Position numbers and translations under genes: made by a program. Of a stretch of 55,938 bases of DNA, positions 35,440 to 44,582 are shown piece by piece. Each line of letters starts with the position of its first letter. Position 1 is the first letter of the stretch. Source of the DNA: Candidatus Accumulibacter regalis. GTDB taxonomy: Bacteria > Pseudomonadota > Gammaproteobacteria > Burkholderiales > Rhodocyclaceae. The notes under the pieces are model-generated. The model searched no databases. It had not been told where the DNA came from and worked only from the letters and a program-made list of their open reading frames with translations. The DNA lies in the NCBI GenBank assembly GCA_000585075.1, contig JEMY01000076.1, positions 1-55,938 on the forward strand, read 5' to 3'.

Positions 35440-38400
35440 TCAGTCGGGCAATCCGTCGTGGCTGCCGCGTGGTTTGACAATCGCCTCGTAGTAAGCGAAT
35501 GCATCGCGCAGGTGCTCGCGCAGTTGCTCCTCTTCCCAGGGCTTGGTCAGGAACTTGTAGATCGATCCCTGATTGACGGCGTCGATCACCGAATCGAGCT
35601 GGGTGTAGCCCGAAATGACCAGCCGCACGGTGTCCGGGTGCAGCAGCTTGACCCGGGCCAGGAACTCGGTACCGCTCATCTGCGGCATGCGCTGGTCGGA
35701 AAGAATCACCTGCACCTCGTCTCGGGCCAGGATTTCCAGCGCCTCCAGAGCACTGTTCGCGGTCAGCACGCGGTAGCTCTGGCCCCGCAGGACGCGGCGA
35801 ATCGACGAAAGGATGCTCGGCTCGTCGTCGACGACCAGCAGGCTGTGCCGCTCACTCGGCGTTCCGCCGACCGGCAGCGACCGGCCCGTGCTGAGCAGGG
35901 TGGCGAAATCGTCCGCCGGCAACGGCTTGCTGAACAGATAGCCCTGCATCTGGTCACAGCCGTTCTTTTTCAGGTAGCCGAGTTGAGCCTCGGTCTCGAC
36001 CCCTTCGGCGACCACCTTGAGGTGCATGCGGTGCGCCAGCGCGATCACCGAAGTGGCAATATTGGCGTCCTTGGGATCGCTAACGATGTTGGTGACGAAG
36101 GAGCGGTCGATCTTCAGCTCGTCGACCGGGAAGCGACTCAGGTAGGCGAGACTCGAATAGCCGGTACCGAAGTCGTCGAGCGAAAGGCCGACCCCGATCT
36201 CGCGCAGACGTTCGAGTCGCTTGATGGCCTGGTCCGGCGCGGCCATGAGCATGCTTTCGGTCAGCTCCAGCGTCAGCATCCAAGGGGCGACGGAATGGCG
36301 GCTCAAGGCCGCGGCGAGTACCGACTCCAGCTCCGGGCTGGAAAACTGGCGCGCCGAGACATTGACCGCCACCTTGACCACCGGCAGGCCGGCATCGCTC
36401 CAGGCGCGGATCTGCCGGCAGGCCTCGTCGATGACCCAGGCGCCGATGGGCACGATCAAGCCGGTCTTCTCGGCCAGCGGCACGAAACTGGCCGGCGGCA
36501 CCAGTCCGGCACCGGGTCGCTGCCAGCGCAGCAGCGCCTCGCCGCCGACGATCACGCCACTGGCCAGATCAAGCTTCGGCTGGTAGTGAAGGAGCAGTTC
36601 GCCATTGCTCAGCACCCGCCGCAGCGCGCTCTCCATTTCCAGGCGCTCGAGTGCACCCTGGCCAAGTTCATCGGTGTACAAGGCGTATTGATTGCCGCCG
36701 CGCTCCTTGGCCCTCGACATGGCTGCGGTGGCCGTGCGCAGCAGCTCGTTCGCCGTCGTGCCGTCTTGCGGAAAGACGCTGATCCCGACGCTGGCGCGGG
36801 CGTAGGCTTCATGTCCATCGGCCAGCATGAAAGGCGTGGCGAGTGCGGCCAGCAGGGCGCGTACGGTGCTCTCCGCATTCTCGGCGTCCTGCCGACCCTC
36901 GATCACCGCGGCGAATTCGTCGGCCGCCAGGCGCCCGAGTGTGTCTTCCTTGCGCAGGCGGGCCTTCAGGCGAGCGGCGACGGCCAGAAGCAGTTCATCG
37001 CCGAGCGTGTGCCCGAGGCTTTCATTGACGTTCTTGAACTGATCCAGGTTGATGATCAGCACCGCCGACTTGCCGCCTTGACGCTGTGCGCGGTCGAGAC
37101 CGTGCTGCAGGAGCGAGCGCAACAACAAACGGTTCGGCAGGTCGGTCAGCGGATCGTAATGGGCCAGACGCTCGACCTGTTCCTCGCTGCGTTTGAGCTT
37201 GGTCAGATCGGTGAACACGCCGACGTAATGCGACGCCTGACCCTGCTCGTCATTGACCACGCTCAAGGTTGCCCACTGCGGATAAATCTCGCCATCCGCC
37301 CGGCGATTCCAGATCTCGCCCTGCCAATGGCCGGTCTGCGTCAGGCTGGCCCACATCGCCTGGTAAAAGGCCCGATCGTGGCGTCCGGACTGCAGGAAGC
37401 GCGGATTCCTGCCGACCACGTCAGCCGCCGCGTAACCGGTGATCTCGCAAAAGGCCGGGTTGACGGTGATGATCTCGCCGCCCAGGGAAATCATCATCAC
37501 GCCGTCGCGAGTGCTTTCCAGGGCCGTTGCATAGAGACGCTGGCGTTCCTTGAACTCGTGCTCGGCGCTGAGATCGTTCCAGCTGCCGATGACTTCGAGC
37601 GCTTGCCCGCTGGCGTCGCGAATCAGGCGCATGTCGTCACGCAGCCAGCGGACGCCGCCGCTGGCGTCGAGAAAGCGATATTCGTGCGTCAGTTCGCCGT
37701 CGTCGAGCAGGCGCGTTTGCGCGCTGCCAAGAACACGATCGCGATCGTCGGCGTGCAGGTGCGCCGACCACCAGTCCGGCGCCATGCAGTCAGCGGGCGC
37801 ATAACCCATCACGCGCGTGATGTTCTCGCTGACCCACACCGGCAGAAAGCGTTCGCTGCCTTCGCCGCGTTCGCCGTCCACGCGTAGCGCGTAGAGGATC
37901 GTCGGACTCGCCGCCAGCAGGTGTGCCAGTCGGCTGCTCGTCTGGCGCAGGCTCGACTGCTCGCGCCGCAGTTGCGCGTGGCGCAGCGCATTTTCCAGAA
38001 TCGTCGGCAAGCCGGAAAGATAGCCGCTCTTCTTGATCACGTAGTCTTCGAGGCCGAGACGCAGGGCAGCGGCGACCACGTCCTCGTTGCCCTGGCCGGT
38101 GACGAGGACGATCGGCAGGTCGAGGCTGCGCTGATCGCGCACCGTCTTGGCGACGTCGAGCGCGTTCAGCGCCGGCAGTTGATAGTCGAGCAACAACAAG
38201 TCGTAGCCGAGAGCTTCGTCGGCGTGCTCGGGCAGATGCGCCAGGGCCTCCTCGCCACTGTCCACGACGTCGAAGCGGAAAAGCGGCGCGTGCTCGGCAA
38301 AATGGCGCTGGGTGAGGTCGATATCGAAACGGTTGTGCTCGGCGTAGAGGACGCGCATGAGCCGCCCCTGGCGCGCGGAGCGGGTGCGAAAACGATCGAG

Positions 38401-38790
38401 CGCCGCCGCCAGAACGCGCGCCAGTCGCTCGCCATAGTTGCCGTGCTTGCTCAGGTAATCGTCTGCCCCGGCCTTCAGCGCAGTCAGCGCCGAAGCCTCG
38501 TCACCGGAGCCGGTGAGCACGACAAAGGCCAGCGGCAGCCCTTGCCCGCGCACATGCGCGAGCAGATCGAGGCCGCTGCCGTCGGGAAGGTTGAGGTCGG
38601 CAAGAACGATGTCGAAGTCGGCGGCGCCCACTTGCAGCCGTTCGCGCGCCGCAGCAACGCTGCTGACGACTTCGACCGCCGTTTCGGGTGCGTTGCGGGC
38701 GAGCGCACGCTGGCCAAGGTCGGCGTCGCTGGCGTTGTCTTCGAGATAGAGAACGCGGCGCGGAGCGCCATGCTGCGTGGGCGACTTCAT
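35440..38790 (-). CDS. Multidomain c-di-GMP signalling hub (REC-REC-PAS-PAS-GGDEF-EAL-REC)
   Basis: A 1116-residue soluble protein. Two receiver domains open it, with acceptor D65 in the first and the Asp in LLLLDYQLP in the second. Two PAS domains (about residues 295-540) follow. The GGDEF domain has AADEF in place of GGDEF (GRLAADEFAAV), so cyclase activity is doubtful. The EAL domain keeps EALLRW, NVSARQF, LELTES, LDDFGTGYSSL and AEGVET, so phosphodiesterase activity is likely. A third receiver with LSDQRMPQMSG closes the protein. It starts 8 bases after the stop of a single-domain response regulator and is surely co-transcribed with it. Confidence 0.88.
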   Translation of the reverse strand: MKSPTQHGAPRRVLYLEDNASDADLGQRALARNAPETAVEVVSSVAAARERLQVGAADFDIVLADLNLPDGSGLDLLAHVRGQGLPLAFVVLTGSGDEASALTALKAGADDYLSKHGNYGERLARVLAAALDRFRTRSARQGRLMRVLYAEHNRFDIDLTQRHFAEHAPLFRFDVVDSGEEALAHLPEHADEALGYDLLLLDYQLPALNALDVAKTVRDQRSLDLPIVLVTGQGNEDVVAAALRLGLEDYVIKKSGYLSGLPTILENALRHAQLRREQSSLRQTSSRLAHLLAASPTILYALRVDGERGEGSERFLPVWVSENITRVMGYAPADCMAPDWWSAHLHADDRDRVLGSAQTRLLDDGELTHEYRFLDASGGVRWLRDDMRLIRDASGQALEVIGSWNDLSAEHEFKERQRLYATALESTRDGVMMISLGGEIITVNPAFCEITGYAAADVVGRNPRFLQSGRHDRAFYQAMWASLTQTGHWQGEIWNRRADGEIYPQWATLSVVNDEQGQASHYVGVFTDLTKLKRSEEQVERLAHYDPLTDLPNRLLLRSLLQHGLDRAQRQGGKSAVLIINLDQFKNVNESLGHTLGDELLLAVAARLKARLRKEDTLGRLAADEFAAVIEGRQDAENAESTVRALLAALATPFMLADGHEAYARASVGISVFPQDGTTANELLRTATAAMSRAKERGGNQYALYTDELGQGALERLEMESALRRVLSNGELLLHYQPKLDLASGVIVGGEALLRWQRPGAGLVPPASFVPLAEKTGLIVPIGAWVIDEACRQIRAWSDAGLPVVKVAVNVSARQFSSPELESVLAAALSRHSVAPWMLTLELTESMLMAAPDQAIKRLERLREIGVGLSLDDFGTGYSSLAYLSRFPVDELKIDRSFVTNIVSDPKDANIATSVIALAHRMHLKVVAEGVETEAQLGYLKKNGCDQMQGYLFSKPLPADDFATLLSTGRSLPVGGTPSERHSLLVVDDEPSILSSIRRVLRGQSYRVLTANSALEALEILARDEVQVILSDQRMPQMSGTEFLARVKLLHPDTVRLVISGYTQLDSVIDAVNQGSIYKFLTKPWEEEQLREHLRDAFAYYEAIVKPRGSHDGLPD

Positions 38791-38798
38791 TCGACAGC

Positions 38799-39230
38799 CT
38801 AGCGCGGCGGCGTGTTGAGCAGGCACCAGTACATCTCGACCTGCGCCGCAACGTCCATGAACTTGACGAAATCGACCGGCTTCACGATGTACGAATTGGC
38901 GCCCATGCTGTACGCGGCCTCGATGTCCTTGTCCTCTTCCGAAGTGGTCAGCACGACCACCGGCAGCGTACGGCTGACCGCATGCGCCTTCAACCGGGAG
39001 AGCACCTCGAGGCCGTCGATGCGCGGCAGCTTGAGATCGAGCAGGATCAGCAGCGGCGGCGTCTCGCCAGCTTCCCAGCGAGGAATCCAGGCCAGCGCCT
39101 CCTCGCCGTCGCGGGCGACGTGCACCGGGTTGACCAGGTGCCGCTTGGCAAAGGCGCGCAAGGTCAGATCGACATCGGCAGGATTGTCTTCGACCAGCAG
39201 GATCGGCCGATGCAGGCGCTCCATCATCAC
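38799..39230 (-). CDS. Single-domain response regulator (Rcp1-like)
   Basis: A 143-residue stand-alone receiver. The acidic pair is in LLVEDNPADVDLT, the phosphoacceptor is D65 in LILLDLKLPRIDG, the Thr is in VVVLTTSEED, and the Lys is in YIVKPVDF. The form with NPADV...T and KPV resembles the Rcp1 type, which usually partners a phytochrome or PAS kinase. There is no output domain. It lies directly upstream of the c-di-GMP hub, so the two probably share one phosphorelay. The start is the first of three ATGs. Confidence 0.9.
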   Translation of the reverse strand: MMMERLHRPILLVEDNPADVDLTLRAFAKRHLVNPVHVARDGEEALAWIPRWEAGETPPLLILLDLKLPRIDGLEVLSRLKAHAVSRTLPVVVLTTSEEDKDIEAAYSMGANSYIVKPVDFVKFMDVAAQVEMYWCLLNTPPR

Positions 39231-39284
39231 GCGCTTATCTCCAAAAAAATCGCGGCGCGAGTCTCGCCAGTGCCGACAAGGCGA

Positions 39285-39863
39285 TCACGACTTCGCCAGC
39301 CGGCCCATCAGGTAGAACTCGTCGTTCGGCCGCATGGACGTCATGTTCGCCAGGCGATTGGACATCGCGAAGAAGGCGGCCACGGCGCCGATGTCCCATA
39401 TGTCCGGGTCGGAGAATCCGTGCTCGCGCAAGGCAGCGAAATCAGCCTCGCCGACTTCCGCGGCGTGCAGCGAAACCTTGAGCGCGAAGGCGAGCATCGC
39501 GCCCTGCCGTGGCGTGATATCGGCCTTGCGGTAATTGACCGCCACCTGATCGGCGAGTTGCGGGTTCCCGGCGCGCACGCGCAGGATCGCGCCGTGCGCG
39601 ACGACGCAGTACTGGCAGTCGTTGGCGCCACTGGTGGCGACGACGATCATCTCGCGCTCGGCCTTGCTCAGACCGCTCTCCTTTTCCATCAGCGCGTCGT
39701 GATAGGCGAAGAAAGCGCGGAACTCGTCGGGTCGGTGGGCGAGGGTGAGAAAGACGTTGGGGACGAAACCGGCTCTTTCCTGCACCGCAAGGATGCGACT
39801 GCGCAGGTCCTCGGGCATTTCGTCGAGCGACGGCACCGGAAAGCGACTGATCGGCTTGTCCAT
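39285..39863 (-). CDS. AhpD-like peroxidase-related protein (carboxymuconolactone decarboxylase family)
   Basis: A 192-residue all-helical protein. The redox motif is CQYCVVAHGA with the two active cysteines three positions apart and the His three positions later, as in AhpD-type alkylhydroperoxidases. The N-terminal motif PEDLRSRILAVQERAGFVPN and the late WDIGAVAAFFAMSNRLAN are typical of the peroxidase-related subgroup. It is likely a peroxide or carbonyl detoxifier. A ribosome site is weak. It lies alone upstream of the response regulator, with about 55 bases between. Confidence 0.85.
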   Translation of the reverse strand: MDKPISRFPVPSLDEMPEDLRSRILAVQERAGFVPNVFLTLAHRPDEFRAFFAYHDALMEKESGLSKAEREMIVVATSGANDCQYCVVAHGAILRVRAGNPQLADQVAVNYRKADITPRQGAMLAFALKVSLHAAEVGEADFAALREHGFSDPDIWDIGAVAAFFAMSNRLANMTSMRPNDEFYLMGRLAKS

Positions 39864-39982
39864 GGCTCAGTCCTCCCCGGCAGTGCCGACTGGCAGATCT
39901 TCGCGCTTGTGGGTGGGAAGCGAATTCATCTCTCTCTCCGTGGTCACCAATCATTTATTCCCTGCATGATACACAAATCTGC

Positions 39983-40004
39983 AAAAACCCCGCTCAAAGC
40001 AGGG
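39983..40004 (-). terminator. Rho-independent terminator after gabD
   Basis: Read on the minus strand, CCCTGCT-TTG-AGCGGGG forms a 7-pair stem with one G-T pair and is followed by five T's. It lies about 70 bases after the gabD stop. Confidence 0.7.
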
Positions 40005-40073
40005 CGGTTCGACGCTCGCCAGAGCCGCCCGGGACGCCAGGCCGCCGAGGCAGTCGACGTTTGCCGGCGTGCA

Positions 40074-41525
40074 TCAAACAGTGCTGAAGCAGAGATACTT
40101 GATCTCGAGGTACTCGTCGAGCCCGTGCTTCGAGCCTTCGCGGCCCAGCCCGGACTGCTTGACGCCGCCGAAAGGCGCCACCTCGTTGGAAATCAGGCCG
40201 GTATTGATGCCGATCATGCCGTATTCGAGCGCTTCGCCGACGCGCAGGCAACGCGCGACGTCACGCGAATAGAAGTAGGCGGCGAGACCGAACTCGGTGT
40301 CGTTGGCCATGCGTACCGCTTCCTCTTCGTCGGCAAATCTGAACACCGGCGCCAGCGGACCGAAGGTTTCTTCGCGCGCGACGCGCATCTCGCTGGTCAC
40401 GTCGGCGAGCACCGTCGGCTCGAAGAAAGTCCCGCCGCGCTGATGCCGGCTGCCGCCGGTGACCACCCGCGCGCCCTTGCGCAGCGCGTCTTCGATGTGC
40501 GCCTCGACCTTCTTCAACGCCGCTTCGTCGATCAACGGTCCCTGCGTAACGCCTTCGTCATTGCCCGGACCAACGCGCAGCGACTGCACGCGCCTGGCCA
40601 GCCGGGCCACAAAAGCGTCATAAACGCCGTCCTGAACCAGCAGCCGGTTGGCGCAGACGCAGGTCTGGCCGGTGTTGCGATACTTGGCAACCAGCGCCCC
40701 TTCGACGGCCGCATCGACGTCGGCGTCGTCGAAAACGATGAATGGCGCGTTGCCGCCCAACTCGAGCGAAAGCTTCTTGATCGTCGGCGCGCTCTGCGCC
40801 ATGAGCAGGCGGCCGACCTCGGTCGAACCGGTAAACGACAACTTTCGCACCAGCGGGCTGGCGGTCAGCGTCGCGCCAATGGTCTGCGGGTCGCCGGTGA
40901 GGACGTTGAAGACGCCGGCCGGCAGCTCCGCGTCGTGCGCCAGCCGGGCCAGCGCCAGCGCCGTCAGCGGCGTCTGCTCGGCCGGTTTGACGACCACCGT
41001 ACAACCGGCGGCAAGCGCCGGCGCCACCTTGCGGGTAATCATCGCCAGGGGGAAGTTCCACGGCGTTATCGCCGCACAAACGCCGATCGGCTGGCGAATG
41101 GTCAGCAGCCGCCGGTCGGCGGCCGGACTGGGAATGCTTTCGCCGTAGGCACGCTTGCCCTCTTCGGCAAACCACTCGACAAACGACGCCCCGTAAGCGA
41201 CCTCCCCGCGCGCCTCGACGATCGGCTTGCCGCATTCGGCAGTCATCAACTGCGCCAGGTCCTCGGTGTTGTCGACGATCAGATCGAACCAGCGGCGCAA
41301 CAGCGCGGCGCGTTCCTTGGCCGTCTTCGCCTGCCATGCCGGCAGCGCCACGGCAGCAGCTTCGATCGCCCGCCCCGTCTCGGCGGCGGTCATCAGCGGC
41401 ACATCGGCAATCGCCACGCCGCTCGCCGGGTCGACGACGGCCAGCGTACGGCCATCGTCGGCGGCTTCCCAGCGACCATCGATGTAGCAATCGGAGCGCA
41501 ACAGGCGCGGATCGTTCAGGTGCAT
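40074..41525 (-). CDS. gabD: NAD(P)-dependent succinate-semialdehyde dehydrogenase
   Basis: A 483-residue aldehyde dehydrogenase of the GabD type, oxidising succinate semialdehyde to succinate for the TCA cycle. The cofactor region has AITPWNFPLAMITRKVAPAL and SFTGSTEVGRLLM. The general-base motif is LELGGNAPFIVF and the nucleophile Cys is in NTGQTCVCANRLL. The ending VAPFGGVKQSGLGREGSKHG is also diagnostic of the GabD clade. It is followed by an intrinsic terminator. It is divergent from the NlpC/P60 lipoprotein gene, with only 44 bases between the starts. Confidence 0.92.
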   Translation of the reverse strand: MHLNDPRLLRSDCYIDGRWEAADDGRTLAVVDPASGVAIADVPLMTAAETGRAIEAAAVALPAWQAKTAKERAALLRRWFDLIVDNTEDLAQLMTAECGKPIVEARGEVAYGASFVEWFAEEGKRAYGESIPSPAADRRLLTIRQPIGVCAAITPWNFPLAMITRKVAPALAAGCTVVVKPAEQTPLTALALARLAHDAELPAGVFNVLTGDPQTIGATLTASPLVRKLSFTGSTEVGRLLMAQSAPTIKKLSLELGGNAPFIVFDDADVDAAVEGALVAKYRNTGQTCVCANRLLVQDGVYDAFVARLARRVQSLRVGPGNDEGVTQGPLIDEAALKKVEAHIEDALRKGARVVTGGSRHQRGGTFFEPTVLADVTSEMRVAREETFGPLAPVFRFADEEEAVRMANDTEFGLAAYFYSRDVARCLRVGEALEYGMIGINTGLISNEVAPFGGVKQSGLGREGSKHGLDEYLEIKYLCFSTV

Positions 41526-41569
41526 GACAATCTCCGGATTTCTGAAAACCGCAGTTTATACTGTGCGCC

Positions 41570-42055
41570 ATGCGTGCACTACAGATCCTCGTCGCTATCG
41601 TCATGGCGCTGCTGCTGGCCGCGTGCAGCGCCACGCCCGAGCGCAGGGCGAGCCAGTCGGCAGCCAGACCGGTGGCCAGTGAAAAAGGCATGGACGTGGT
41701 GATCTTCGCGCTCGGCCTGGTCGATACGCGTTACCGCTTCGGCGGCAAGAACCCCGAAGCCGGCTTCGACTGCAGCGGCATGGTCGCCTACATCTACGGA
41801 CAGGCGGCCGGGGTCAAGGTCGGCGGCAGCGCGGCAGACATCGCGCGCCGCGGCCGTCCGGTCGACCGCGATGAGCTGCGTCCAGGCGACCTGGTCTTCT
41901 TCAACACCCGCAACGCCTCCTTGTCACACGTCGGCATCTACATCGGCGACGATCGTTTCGTACACGCGCCGTCGACGCAAGGCCAGGTGCGCATCGACAA
42001 GCTGGCCGCCAACTACTACGCGCAGCGCTTCGAAACGGCGCGCGCGTATTTCTAG
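41570..42055 (+). CDS. NlpC/P60 family lipoprotein (C40 peptidase)
   Basis: A 161-residue lipoprotein hydrolase that likely cuts peptide bonds in murein stem peptides. Signal and lipobox are at residues 1-19 (VMALLLAAC). The catalytic Cys is in GFDCSGMVAYIYGQ, and the His is in LSHVGIYIGDDRF. A third polar residue follows in FVHAPSTQGQ. No Shine-Dalgarno sequence precedes the ATG, and a TATACT hexamer lies only 7 bases upstream, so the messenger may be leaderless. It is divergent from gabD. Confidence 0.9.
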   Translation: MRALQILVAIVMALLLAACSATPERRASQSAARPVASEKGMDVVIFALGLVDTRYRFGGKNPEAGFDCSGMVAYIYGQAAGVKVGGSAADIARRGRPVDRDELRPGDLVFFNTRNASLSHVGIYIGDDRFVHAPSTQGQVRIDKLAANYYAQRFETARAYF

Positions 42056-42099
42056 CAACGGCGGCGCGGCCCGCTGCCAGGCAGCAAGTCCCTGCGCCA

Positions 42100-42555
42100 T
42101 CAATCGTTGCGCAGCTCGACACGGCCGTCGACGACGCGCACCCGGTCACCCTCGCGCACCACAGGCTCGTCGACCTGTTCAAAGGCCGCGAAGCTGCCGT
42201 CTTCGTAGCGCACGGTGACGATGTGGACCAACATCGGCGCGGCCGCCTGGCGGGCGTCCTTGACCGTGCTCCCGGAGCCGAAGATCGGCGTGGTCAGCAT
42301 GTGCGCGTCGGGTGAATCGAAATCACGTCCCGCAGCATTGCCAGGATCGCGCCGACCCGGCCCCTGGCGATTCTCGGTGCGCGTCCGATAGACCACACCG
42401 CAACGGTCGCAAGGCCCGCTACGCTGCTCCTGCTGCATCTCGCGATAGGTATCTTCGGCACTCGGCAACTGCAACTGCAGTGTGCTCTGCGCCAGCGCCG
42501 GGGGCGGCAAGGCAAGGGCCAGCAACACGCCAGCGACGACAATCCGGTGTTTCAT
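42100..42555 (-). CDS. Exported hypothetical protein
   Basis: A 151-residue protein with a signal peptide (KHRIVVAGVLLALALPPPAL, cleavage near AQS). The mature part has a low-complexity polar stretch with a Cys pair in GPCDRCGVVYRTRTE, which might form a disulphide or bind metal. It ends in a strand-rich module (VHIVTVRYEDGSFAAFEQVD, then VREGDRVRVVDGRVEL) that resembles the C-terminal strands of SlyB-type lipoproteins. The start gives a good signal peptide; a longer frame would add 51 residues without one. It is convergent with the NlpC/P60 gene. The function is unknown. Confidence 0.65.
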   Translation of the reverse strand: MKHRIVVAGVLLALALPPPALAQSTLQLQLPSAEDTYREMQQEQRSGPCDRCGVVYRTRTENRQGPGRRDPGNAAGRDFDSPDAHMLTTPIFGSGSTVKDARQAAAPMLVHIVTVRYEDGSFAAFEQVDEPVVREGDRVRVVDGRVELRND

Positions 42556-42734
42556 GACAGGCAACTCCCTCTCTGCACAGTGGGTGGCGACGGCCGGGCC
42601 CGGTGCAGGGCTACGGGCAGGCCAGGCGGCCGATCTTAGCACCACGGTGCGCCCCTGGCGCAGACGCCAAGTGTGCGAAAGCAAGTTAGTATTGGCCTGT
42701 CGGCCCACCCGGGCGAGCTCTCGGATACCGTCCC

Positions 42735-44483
42735 ATGGACCCCAAGTCCTTCGTTGACTCCGCAGTGCTGTTGCTAGTCGTCGCCTCGATCGCCGTGGCC
42801 GTGTTCCGGCACTTCGGCCTCGGTTCGGTCCTCGGCCTGCTGGTCACCGGCATCATCGTCGGCCCGCATACGGCGGGGCCTTTCGTCACCGCCAACGTCG
42901 AGGACGTGCGCCAGTTCACCGAACTCGGGGTGGTGCTGCTGTTGTTCCTGATCGGCCTGGAAATGAAGCCACGCCACCTCTGGGACCTACGGCGCACGCT
43001 CTTCGGCCTCGGTTCTCTGCAGATTCTGCTTTCCGCGCTGCTGATCGCCGGCTATTTCAGGCTCTTCGAGCATGGCTGGGGTACGGCCCTCTTGATTGGC
43101 AGCAGCTTTGCCCTCTCGTCCACCGCTTTCGTCGTGCAAATGCTTAGGGACCAGGGCGATATCGCCAGCCATCACGGACAGACCGCCTTCGCCGTGCTGC
43201 TGATGCAGGATCTGGCGGTGGTGCCGCTGCTGGCGCTGGTGCCTGTCCTCGCCGACGTCGGGCCCCTGCCCAAGGACATGCCCCTGTGGGAGCAGATTGG
43301 ACTGGCCGCGGCGATGGTCGCGCTGGTCGTCGTCGGCGGTCGCTACCTGGTACCGCGCATCCTCGACCATCTGGCACGGCAGAACAATCGCGAGGCCTTT
43401 CTGCTCGCGGCCATGGGCGCCGTGTTCATTGCTGCCGGGGCGATGCACCACGCCGGCATGTCGATGGCCCTGGGCGCTTTCCTGATGGGAATGATGCTGT
43501 CCACCTCGCGCTACAGCCTGCAGATCGAGGCCGGCATGGAGCCGCACAAGGGGCTGCTGATGAGCCTCTTCTTCGTCGCTGTCGGCATGTCGCTGGACAT
43601 CGGCGTCCTCGTCCAGCACCCCTTCGAGTTCGGCGGCCACTTACTGGCGATCATCGCCATCAAGGCTCTCGTTCTCTACCTCCTCTGTCTGGGCTTCGGA
43701 ACCGGGCGCAGCATTGCCCTGAAGGTGTCCTTCCTGCTCGCCCAGGGCGGTGAGTTCGGCTTCGTTCTCTTCGGCGCCGCCAAGGCGCTGGGCATCATCG
43801 ACGATCGCCTCTTCGTCATGGGCGCGGCGGTCATCTCGATCACCATGTTGCTCACCCCGATGCTGGTGAAGCTCGGCAACGCGCTCGCCGAACGCGCTTC
43901 CGAAGCCCCCGCCGCCGTGCACCAGAGCTTCCACTACGCCGGGCAAGGCGACGAACCGGCCGTGCGCGTGGTCATTGGCGGCTACGGCCGCGTCGGCCAC
44001 ACGGTCGGCACCATCCTGGCCAGTACCGGCATCTCCTACGTGGCCTTCGACACCGACGCCGCGCTGGTCGCCAAATGGCGCGCCGAGGGTCATCCGGTCT
44101 TCTACGGCGACCTCGGCGACCCGCAGTTGCTGATCGCCGCCTCGCTGCAAAACGTCGACCTGGTCGTGCTGACCATCGACAAGCGGCATACGGCGGTGCG
44201 TGCCGCGTCGCTGATTCGCTCCCAGCTGCCGCAAGTGAACATCGTCGCCCGTGCGCGCGACCTGTCCAGCTGCGAAGCCCTGCTGCGAGCCGGCGTCAGC
44301 AAGGCCTATCCGGAAACGCTCGAGGCAAGCCTGCGCCTGGCCGCCGAAACCCTGGAGTCGCTGGGTATCAGCAATGCCGAAACCGACCTGCTGTTGCGCG
44401 AAGTGCGCAGCGCCGACTACGCACTGGTGCGCTCCGGCCCCGAAGGTCGGCCGTCGCCAGCCCACCATGACCGGAAGTCCTGA
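42735..44483 (+). CDS. CPA2-family cation:proton antiporter with C-terminal RCK/TrkA-N domain
   Basis: A 582-residue Kef-type transporter that exchanges K+ or Na+ for protons. About twelve membrane helices run from VDSAVLLLVVASIAVAVF, with the conserved VTGIIVGPHTAGPF, LLFLIGLEM and the ion-binding aspartate in LLMQDLAVVPLLALVP. SFLLAQGGEFGFVLFG is typical of KefB/KefC. The C-terminal Rossmann domain (from VRVVIGGYGRVGHTVGTIL, about residues 410-560) binds nucleotides and gates transport. A glutathione-type regulatory subunit gene is not adjacent. It is divergent from the exported protein gene upstream. Confidence 0.9.
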   Translation: MDPKSFVDSAVLLLVVASIAVAVFRHFGLGSVLGLLVTGIIVGPHTAGPFVTANVEDVRQFTELGVVLLLFLIGLEMKPRHLWDLRRTLFGLGSLQILLSALLIAGYFRLFEHGWGTALLIGSSFALSSTAFVVQMLRDQGDIASHHGQTAFAVLLMQDLAVVPLLALVPVLADVGPLPKDMPLWEQIGLAAAMVALVVVGGRYLVPRILDHLARQNNREAFLLAAMGAVFIAAGAMHHAGMSMALGAFLMGMMLSTSRYSLQIEAGMEPHKGLLMSLFFVAVGMSLDIGVLVQHPFEFGGHLLAIIAIKALVLYLLCLGFGTGRSIALKVSFLLAQGGEFGFVLFGAAKALGIIDDRLFVMGAAVISITMLLTPMLVKLGNALAERASEAPAAVHQSFHYAGQGDEPAVRVVIGGYGRVGHTVGTILASTGISYVAFDTDAALVAKWRAEGHPVFYGDLGDPQLLIAASLQNVDLVVLTIDKRHTAVRAASLIRSQLPQVNIVARARDLSSCEALLRAGVSKAYPETLEASLRLAAETLESLGISNAETDLLLREVRSADYALVRSGPEGRPSPAHHDRKS

Positions 44484-44582
44484 GCGCGGCACGCCGCGCT
44501 GCGGGCCAGCGCCAAGGCCCAAAAACAGGCTACCATTGAACCCCTCAGATCGCCTGCCCAAGCTGTCGCCGTCACCAAGGCC

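Noticed and set aside
35329-37887. Long plus-strand frame antisense to the c-di-GMP hub
   Set aside because: It has no domain signature and is explained by the codon bias of the real gene on the opposite strand.
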